64,000 bases of DNA from CBDBUR01 sp965209065 (lineage in GTDB: Bacteria > Pseudomonadota > Alphaproteobacteria > JAPOUT01 > G958296285), in assembly GCA_965209065.1 (NCBI GenBank), contig OZ242373.1, forward strand, positions 1 to 64,000, given 5' to 3'. The notes beneath the pieces were generated by a model. That model was not told the origin of the DNA, did no database searches, and saw only the letters and a list, made by a program, of their open reading frames with translations. Every line of letters starts with the position of its first letter. Positions within the stretch are counted from its first letter, which is position 1. This document shows positions 58,375 through 64,000 of the stretch, piece after piece. The position numbers and the translations under genes are program-made.

Positions 58375-59289
58375 ATGGGTGTTTTAGACGGCAAAGTAGT
58401 TTTAGTAACGGGCGGTGCGCGCGGGATTGGCAAAGAGAGCGCTCTGCTTGCGGCGCGTGAGGGCGCGCGTGTTCTGGTGAATGATTTAGGCGGCGGCGTT
58501 GCCGGCGGCGATAGCGGTGATGCTGCGCCTGCCGAAGAGGTTGTCAATGAAATTCGTAGCAAAGGCGGAGAAGCAGCCGCCAATTCCGATAGCATCGCGG
58601 AGCTTGCGGGCGCTAAAAAAATGTTTGAGCAAGCGATGGACACTTTCGGCGGGCTTCACGCGGTTATTAGTCCTGCGGGTATTTTGCGCGACAAGATGTT
58701 TCACAAAATGGACGAGGCAGATTGGGATGCGGTGATTAGCGTTCATCTCAAGGGTGCGTTCAACATTTGCCGCGCGACCGTCGAGCATTTTCGCACACAA
58801 GAGGAAGGCAGTTATGTTTTATTCACTTCCACGTCGGGCATTATTGGCAACATTGGCCAAGCGAATTACGCTGCGGCGAAAATGGGTGTGGCGGGTTTGT
58901 CGCGCATTTTGGCGATGGAGGGCGCGATGAAAAATGTGCGCTCTAACGTGATTGCCCCGTTCGCATGGACGCGCATGATAGCCACCATTCCGGTTAAAGA
59001 TGAGGCGCAAGCGAAAAGAATGGAGCGCAGCAAGCAGATGACGCGCGCTGACCAAGTGGCTCAAGTTGCCTGTGCTTTATCGGCGCCGACCTGTTCGCTA
59101 AGCGGGCAGATACTTGTCGCGCGCGGCAATGAAGTTGTGGCGATGAGCCAACCGCGCCCGCTACAAAACGCATCGCGCATAGAAGGCTGGACATGCGAGA
59201 GCTTGCTTTCGCACGGCTTTCCTGCTATTAACGGCACTGCGCCGGGGTTAGAGCATACCGGACAAGTCTTTACTTGGGAAGCTGTTTAG
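58375..59289 (+). CDS. Short-chain dehydrogenase/reductase
   Basis: 304 residues. NAD(P)-binding TGGARGIG is at about 13-20, followed by LVNDLGGG, typical of the group near peroxisomal multifunctional enzyme 2. The active-site Ser is in FTSTSGIIGN and the catalytic Tyr-Lys in YAAAK. The DLGG acidic residue after strand two favours NAD. The C-terminal 50 residues extend beyond the usual SDR fold. Such enzymes often oxidise 3-hydroxyacyl groups, but the substrate is not fixed. It has a strong promoter and AAAGGGGG site of its own, and is followed by the carbonic-anhydrase and amidase genes. Confidence 0.9.
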   Translation: MGVLDGKVVLVTGGARGIGKESALLAAREGARVLVNDLGGGVAGGDSGDAAPAEEVVNEIRSKGGEAAANSDSIAELAGAKKMFEQAMDTFGGLHAVISPAGILRDKMFHKMDEADWDAVISVHLKGAFNICRATVEHFRTQEEGSYVLFTSTSGIIGNIGQANYAAAKMGVAGLSRILAMEGAMKNVRSNVIAPFAWTRMIATIPVKDEAQAKRMERSKQMTRADQVAQVACALSAPTCSLSGQILVARGNEVVAMSQPRPLQNASRIEGWTCESLLSHGFPAINGTAPGLEHTGQVFTWEAV

Positions 59290-59331
59290 GGGACGCTATT
59301 TAGCGCCGCTATTTAGAGAAAGTTCTAGTTA

Positions 59332-59937
59332 ATGCCGCAATCACCGATTGATATAAAAGGAGCAGTGCCCCAGCCTTGTCCTAAATTGTCTTTTTGCTAC
59401 GAGCCTTTCACGCCCGAGCTAGAGCATACCGGCTACACGGTGCAGATTGATAGCCCGACACCAAACCATCTAAAAATGGACGAGGCATTTTACGACCTCA
59501 TTCAATTTCATTTTCACGAGCCAAGCGAGCATTATATTGAAGGCAAGCGATTTGCTTTAGAGATTCATTTTGTGCATAAACATCGCGATGACAGCTCGCT
59601 GGCGGTGGTGGGCGTGATGGTTAGCGAGGGTGCGCCCAATGCTTTACTAGAGGAAATGAGCGCGCATTTACCCAAGCAGCAAGGAGAAAAAACAAAATTA
59701 GCGCAAGCTATCAAGCCTTTAGACCTCATGCCACCAAGTTTAGAGCATTATCGGTTGATGGGCTCGCTCACGACCGAGCCTTATTTGGAGGGCGTGCTCT
59801 GGCTGATTATGACCCAGCCGATAACCGCTTCCAAAAAACAAATTGATGATTTTCATCAAGTATTACACAACAACGCGCGCGCCTTGCAGCCGCATAAGAA
59901 TCGTGATATATTTATCTGTAGTGGAGGGCGCTCATGA
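59332..59937 (+). CDS. Alpha-type carbonic anhydrase, truncated N-terminus, no signal peptide
   Basis: 201 residues starting MPQSPIDIKG. All three zinc-binding histidines are present: two in FHFHEPSEH and one in LEIHFVHKH. Bacterial alpha-carbonic anhydrases are normally periplasmic and begin with a signal peptide and about 30-50 residues before QSPIDI; here the gene starts at that motif and a TAG stop lies one codon upstream of the ATG. It is thus either a cytosolic form or a shortened gene. Interconverts CO2 and bicarbonate. The stop overlaps the amidase start in ATGA. Confidence 0.87.
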   Translation: MPQSPIDIKGAVPQPCPKLSFCYEPFTPELEHTGYTVQIDSPTPNHLKMDEAFYDLIQFHFHEPSEHYIEGKRFALEIHFVHKHRDDSSLAVVGVMVSEGAPNALLEEMSAHLPKQQGEKTKLAQAIKPLDLMPPSLEHYRLMGSLTTEPYLEGVLWLIMTQPITASKKQIDDFHQVLHNNARALQPHKNRDIFICSGGRS

Positions 59938-61352
59938 TAACGACAGAAGACTACCGCAAACTTGACGGACTCGGTTTAGCTCAAGCGATAAAGGAGAAAA
60001 AACTTTCAGCGCAAGAGGCTTTAGAGTGCGCGTTCAATCTTGCCGACAAGCTCAACCCAAAGCTCAATGCTATTGTGATGCGCCATGACGAAATGGCAAA
60101 AGCGCAAGCGCAACAAAACCCGCAAGGTGCTTTTGGCGGCGTTCCTTTTTTATTGAAAAATCTTTATGCGTCCTTGAAAGGCACAAGCTCCGACGGCTCG
60201 TGCGCGGTTTTACAAGGCAAAAAAGACGACCATAATTCTTTGCTTGTGGAGCAGTTCCAAAAAGCCGGCTTGGTGATTTTCGGCAAAACCAACACGCCCG
60301 AATTCGGCTTAACCGGCACGACCGAGCCGCGCCTTTATGGCAAGACGCATAATCCGTGGGGGGAGGGGCTTTCTCCTGCCGGCTCGAGCGGCGGCGCGGG
60401 CGCGGCGGTGGCGGCGGGCATTGTGCCTCTTGCGCATGCAAGCGATGGCGGCGGCTCTATTAGAATGCCCGCCTCGGCGAATGGCTTGGTCGGGCTAAAG
60501 CCCTCGCGCGGACGCGTGAGCTACGCCCCCGATAAGGGCGAAGGCTGGGGCGGTATGAGTTGTAATGGGCTTGTCTCGCGTTCGGTTAGGGATTCGGCGG
60601 CAGGGCTAGACGCCATTTCAGCCGCAGGGGCGGGCGAGCCTTATGTCGCACCTCAACCTGAGACGAGCTTTTTACAAAGCCTGCAAGCACCTTTGCGTCC
60701 ATTGCGTATCGCGGTCAATTGGACAAGACCTGACGGAGCAAAGCCCAGCGAAAAAATGATAGAGCACACGCAAAAGACGGCAAAACTTTGCGAAACTTTA
60801 GGTCATCAGGTAGAGGAGGCGCGCCCTGCCTATAGCCCGCAAGAAGCGGGGTTAGCGCAAATGACGATTATCAGCTCAAACGTAGCAACGACTCTCAATG
60901 AAATTGGCGCAAGCGAGCAAGATGTAGAGCGCGCCACATGGCGCATGGCGCAGTTCGGCAAAAAATATACGGCGGAGAATTATATTAGAGCGATAAGTTA
61001 TATTCATTCTTTGGGGCGTGCTCTGGGAGATTTTCACCAGTCTTATGATGTTTATCTCTGCCCGGTTTTTGCGGTAGAGAGCTATCAGCTTGGCGAGTTG
61101 GATATGATGAGTGAGGATGTCGATGCTTATAACGCGGCGCATGTAAGGACGATGCCTTTCACCAGTCTCGCGAATATGACGGGGCAACCTGCGATGAGCC
61201 TGCCGCTGTGCTGGAGCGAAGCAGGCACACCTGTTGGTATGATGTTTAGCGCGGCGTTCGGCGCGGAGGCTTTGCTTCTCCAGCTTGCAGCACAGCTAGA
61301 GGAAGCCGCCCCATGGCACAGCAAATATGAAGACTTGTGGGCGCGGCTTTAA
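59934..61352 (+). CDS. Amidase signature family protein
   Basis: 472 residues. The catalytic triad is visible: Lys in PFLLKNLYA, the cis-Ser in DGGGSIRMPAS and the nucleophile Ser in AGSSGGAGAAVAAG. The Gly/Ser-rich signature and SRGRVSYAP follow the family. Amidase-signature enzymes hydrolyse amides; GatA is a close relative, but the lack of gatB or gatC nearby makes a general amidase more likely. Overlaps the carbonic anhydrase gene by four bases. Confidence 0.92.
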   Translation: MITTEDYRKLDGLGLAQAIKEKKLSAQEALECAFNLADKLNPKLNAIVMRHDEMAKAQAQQNPQGAFGGVPFLLKNLYASLKGTSSDGSCAVLQGKKDDHNSLLVEQFQKAGLVIFGKTNTPEFGLTGTTEPRLYGKTHNPWGEGLSPAGSSGGAGAAVAAGIVPLAHASDGGGSIRMPASANGLVGLKPSRGRVSYAPDKGEGWGGMSCNGLVSRSVRDSAAGLDAISAAGAGEPYVAPQPETSFLQSLQAPLRPLRIAVNWTRPDGAKPSEKMIEHTQKTAKLCETLGHQVEEARPAYSPQEAGLAQMTIISSNVATTLNEIGASEQDVERATWRMAQFGKKYTAENYIRAISYIHSLGRALGDFHQSYDVYLCPVFAVESYQLGELDMMSEDVDAYNAAHVRTMPFTSLANMTGQPAMSLPLCWSEAGTPVGMMFSAAFGAEALLLQLAAQLEEAAPWHSKYEDLWARL

Positions 61353-61383
61353 GCCCTTTTGCTTTTGGCAAGGAGCAATAGGG

Positions 61384-61412
61384 GTTGAAATTGAAAAAAT
61401 AATCCCCATCTA
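61384..61412 (+). promoter_or_regulatory. Heat-shock (sigma-32/RpoH) promoter of clpB
   Basis: GTTGAAA at 61384-61390 and CCCCATCTA at 61404-61412, 13 bases apart, match the RpoH consensus (CTTGAAA, 13-14 bases, CCCCATnTA) nearly perfectly. It lies directly before the heat-shock chaperone gene clpB. The -10 element ends 6 bases before the ATG at 61419, so the mRNA should have no or almost no leader. Confidence 0.85.
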
Positions 61413-61418
61413 AATAGT

Positions 61419-63929
61419 ATGGAGATGAAACCTGAAAGTTTTACCGAGCGCGCGCAAGCGGTTCTATCTAAAGCGCAAGGGCTCACGCAAGAAAACAAAA
61501 ACCAAACGCTCGCACCCGCTCATTTAGGGCTTGCCCTGCTCGCCGAAGACGATGGGCTGTTGGAAAAAATAATCACAGAAGCAGGCGGTTCGCTTGATAG
61601 CGTTCGGCAGGTTTTAACGCAAGCGCTTAACAAACTCCCCAAAGCCTATAGTGCTGAAAGCAGTAGCGCGACAAACATTTATATTTCCCCCGAAGCAAGT
61701 CGCGTTTTAGAGAAAGCAAAAAACCATGCGGTCAAACGTGGCAGTCAATTTATCGCGGTTGATAATTTATTATTCGCGCTCAACGAGAGCCTGCCGTTAG
61801 GGTTGGAGTCGGCGCGGCTTGGCGCGGCGATAGAGAAGCATGCGCGTGCGGCGTCTAGTCCCAATGCGGAGGCGACCCAAAACGCACTCGATAAATGGAC
61901 ACGCGATTTAACCCAAGCATCGCGCGAGGGCAAGCTAGACCCGGTGATTGGCAGAGAAGAAGAAATTCGCCGCACCATTCAAGTCCTGTCAAGGCGCACG
62001 AAGAATAATCCTGTGCTGATTGGCGCGCCCGGTGTTGGCAAAACCGCCATCGCCGAAGGCTTAGCGCAAAGAATCATCAACCAAGATGTGCCTGAAAGTT
62101 TAAACAATAAAAGAATTCTCGCTTTGGATATGGGCGCTTTAATTGCGGGGGCTAAATATCGCGGTGAGTTTGAAGAGCGGCTCAAAGCCTTGTTGAAAGA
62201 GGTGGCGGACTCGGGCGATGTCGTTTTATTTATTGATGAGCTTCATACGCTTGTCGGCGCGGGCAGAGCCGATGGCGCGATGGACGCTTCTAATCTGCTA
62301 AAGCCTGAGCTTGCGCGCGGCACGCTTCATTGCGTGGGCGCTACCACGCTGGACGAATACCGCAAGTATATTGAAAAAGATGCGGCACTCGCGCGCCGCT
62401 TTCAGCCGGTTCATATCAGCGAGCCCAATGTGGAAGAGAGCATCTCTATTTTAAGAGGGCTCAAGGAAAAATACGAACTTCACCACGGCGTGCGCATTAG
62501 CGATGAGGCGGTTGTTGCTGCCGTGCAGTTGTCGCACCGCTATATCAACGATAGATTTCTGCCCGACAAAGCCATTGACTTAATGGACGAAGCTTCTTCG
62601 CGGTTAAGAATGGTGCTTGATTCCAAACCGGAGGAGTTAGAAAATCTCGATAGGCGCATTGTTCAGTTGAAAATAGAGCGCGAGGCTTTAACGCGCGAAA
62701 CCCACGAGGCGTCCAAAAAACGGCTGGCTGATTTAGAAGAAGAGCTCAAAAAGTTAGAGGAAGATTCGCAAGCGCAGACAAAAGAGTGGGAAAAAACAAG
62801 AGCCGAAATGCAAAGCCAAAGAGATATAAAGCAAGAGCTAGAAAAAGCGCGGGTGGAATTGGAAAGCGCGCAACGCGAAGCAAATTACGAGCTTGCGGGC
62901 AAATTAGCCCATAGCACGCTGCCTGAATTAGAAAAAAAGCTAGAAGCGCGGGCGCAAACCCAAAAGAGCGAAGAGGTATCAAGCGATGATATTGCCTCGG
63001 TTGTTGCGCGCTGGAGTGGCATTCCGGTTGAAAAAATGCTGGCGAGCGAACAAGAAAAACTTATCAATATGGAAGAGCGTTTATCCAAGCGTGTTATCGG
63101 GCAAGACGAGGCGATTAAAACTTTATCGGCTGCCGTGCGCCGCGCGCGCGCTGGACTGCAAGACCCTGCGCGTCCTATGGGTTCGTTTTTGTTTTTGGGG
63201 CAAACCGGCATCGGCAAAACCGAGCTTGCGAAGGCTCTCGCGCAGTTTCTTTTTGATGACGAGCAGGCCATGTGCCGCATTGATATGTCAGAATATATGG
63301 AGAAGCATTCGGTTGCGCGTTTAATCGGCGCGCCGCCGGGCTATGTTGGCTATGAGGAGGGCGGAATGCTTACAGAGAAGGTGCGCCGCCGTCCCTATCA
63401 GGTCATTCTGCTTGACGAGGTAGAGAAGGCGCATGCCGATGTTTTTAACATTTTGCTTCAAGTGTTAGACGACGGCAGGCTCACCGATAGTCAGGGGCAT
63501 GAAGTTGATTTTAAGAATACGATTATTTTAATGACATCTAATCTGGGCTCTAATGATGATAGCAAAGAAAAAAAGCTAGAAGCCGCGCGCGTTTTCTTTC
63601 GCCCCGAGTTTCTTAATCGGTTAGATGATATTGTTGTTTTCAATGCGCTCAAGCTAGAAGATGTTGCGAAAATTGTTGATATTCAATTAAACCGCTTGCG
63701 CCAGCGTTTGTTGGAGCGCGATATTAAAATCGCCCTTAATGAGGGGGCTAAAACCTGGCTTGCGGCAAAAGGCTTTGACCCGGTTTATGGTGCGCGCCCG
63801 CTCAAAAGAGTTATCCAAACGGCAATAGAAAACCCCCTAGCCGACAGGATATTGAAAGGCGAAATCGCCGATGGCGCAAGGCTCACCATTGACGAGAAGG
63901 ATAATCAAATTACTTTAAGCACCGCTTAA
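61419..63929 (+). CDS. clpB: ATP-dependent chaperone ClpB
   Basis: 836 residues. The N-terminal repeat domain (FTERAQAVLSKAQGLT) is followed by the first AAA+ domain with Walker A GAPGVGKT and VVLFIDELHTLVGAG, then the coiled-coil middle domain (about residues 410-520) and the second AAA+ domain with GQTGIGKTELAKAL (Gln replaces the usual Pro), VILLDEVEKAH and the pore loop GYVGYEEGG. ClpB disaggregates heat-damaged proteins with DnaK. It is slightly short (usually 855-870), mostly from the middle region. An RpoH-type promoter directly precedes it. A second ATG at 61425 is possible. Confidence 0.96.
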   Translation: MEMKPESFTERAQAVLSKAQGLTQENKNQTLAPAHLGLALLAEDDGLLEKIITEAGGSLDSVRQVLTQALNKLPKAYSAESSSATNIYISPEASRVLEKAKNHAVKRGSQFIAVDNLLFALNESLPLGLESARLGAAIEKHARAASSPNAEATQNALDKWTRDLTQASREGKLDPVIGREEEIRRTIQVLSRRTKNNPVLIGAPGVGKTAIAEGLAQRIINQDVPESLNNKRILALDMGALIAGAKYRGEFEERLKALLKEVADSGDVVLFIDELHTLVGAGRADGAMDASNLLKPELARGTLHCVGATTLDEYRKYIEKDAALARRFQPVHISEPNVEESISILRGLKEKYELHHGVRISDEAVVAAVQLSHRYINDRFLPDKAIDLMDEASSRLRMVLDSKPEELENLDRRIVQLKIEREALTRETHEASKKRLADLEEELKKLEEDSQAQTKEWEKTRAEMQSQRDIKQELEKARVELESAQREANYELAGKLAHSTLPELEKKLEARAQTQKSEEVSSDDIASVVARWSGIPVEKMLASEQEKLINMEERLSKRVIGQDEAIKTLSAAVRRARAGLQDPARPMGSFLFLGQTGIGKTELAKALAQFLFDDEQAMCRIDMSEYMEKHSVARLIGAPPGYVGYEEGGMLTEKVRRRPYQVILLDEVEKAHADVFNILLQVLDDGRLTDSQGHEVDFKNTIILMTSNLGSNDDSKEKKLEAARVFFRPEFLNRLDDIVVFNALKLEDVAKIVDIQLNRLRQRLLERDIKIALNEGAKTWLAAKGFDPVYGARPLKRVIQTAIENPLADRILKGEIADGARLTIDEKDNQITLSTA

Positions 63930-63943
63930 TGTTTGGCTGATGC

Positions 63944-63967
63944 TATTCGCCGCGAGGCTGGCGAATA
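63944..63967 (+). terminator. Inverted repeat 3' of clpB, possible transcript-end hairpin
   Basis: TATTCGCC and GGCGAATA form a perfect 8-base stem around an 8-base loop, 14 bases past the clpB stop. There is no T-run after it on either strand, so it is not a standard intrinsic terminator; it may stabilise or delimit the mRNA end. Confidence 0.4.
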
Positions 63968-64000
63968 CCAAAATCCCTAAAGAACGATTAGAGTGAAAAA

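Overview
The window is about 64 kb of an alphaproteobacterial chromosome. It is very densely coded: there is no gene-free stretch over 120 bases, and many neighbours overlap by 1-20 bases. The evidence for Alphaproteobacteria is gene content and order: a PopZ-type DUF2497 protein next to valS, a three-subunit transhydrogenase (pntAA-pntAB-pntB), rpsU next to COQ9, DUF1013/TrcR, cobS-cobT with a J-domain gene and bolA, aroK-aroB-CorC, ubiG divergent from lysC, prmC-DUF4167, and DUF1285-Nudix-CCA. The tRNA-His has A73 and no encoded G-1, an alphaproteobacterial trait. Base composition is near-balanced overall but very rich in GCGC/CGCG runs. The species cannot be named from this alone.

Layout. 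0-2.6 kb: the 3' part of a glutathione S-transferase gene, an AT-rich DUF262/DUF1524 (GmrSD-like) gene and tRNA-His. 2.6-5.5 kb: a Fur-box-controlled ferric iron transporter pair (binding protein and permease) and tRNA-Cys. 5.6-11.7 kb: a methyltransferase with a long disordered tail, then tolC, popZ-like and valS as one overlapping operon. 11.8-15.3 kb: ilvD, an AT-rich orphan membrane protein, xthA and erpA. 15.4-26.5 kb: argS, SPOR protein, nagZ, scpA, scpB, an iron-type ABC ATPase, tatABC, surE, yajC, secD, secF and a small COX4-like peptide. 26.6-29.4 kb: pnt operon. 29.4-34.6 kb: rpsU, COQ9, purEK, trcR, rpmE, a HAD phosphatase, rpmB and a VUT transporter. 34.5-38.4 kb: cobT, cobS, J-domain protein and bolA. 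38.4-45.5 kb: CorC-like protein, aroB, aroK, a 44-residue membrane peptide, a secreted protein of unknown function, xerD and epoxide hydrolase. 45.5-54.8 kb: secA, NDUFAF5-like methyltransferase, comF, ubiG, lysC, ispG, prfA and prmC. 54.8-63.9 kb: DUF4167 protein, CCA-transferase operon, SDR, truncated alpha-carbonic anhydrase, amidase and clpB.

Most of the genes are housekeeping: aminoacyl-tRNA synthesis, protein export (Sec and Tat), chromosome segregation and polarity (ScpAB, PopZ-like, XerD), translation, and amino-acid, isoprenoid and quinone biosynthesis. The ABC ATPase near 20.3 kb is probably the missing third subunit of the iron transporter at 2.7-5.4 kb.

I see no CRISPR array, insertion sequence, prophage or rRNA. 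The most unusual signals are a recurring promoter layout that puts the -10 box 5-9 bases before the start codon (predicting leaderless mRNAs, including a heat-shock promoter at clpB), a 15-bp tandem repeat at the SPOR/nagZ junction, the long disordered tail on the PCMT-like methyltransferase, a solitary GmrSD-like gene beside tRNA-His, and a cobST/J-domain/bolA cluster with no cobN in view.
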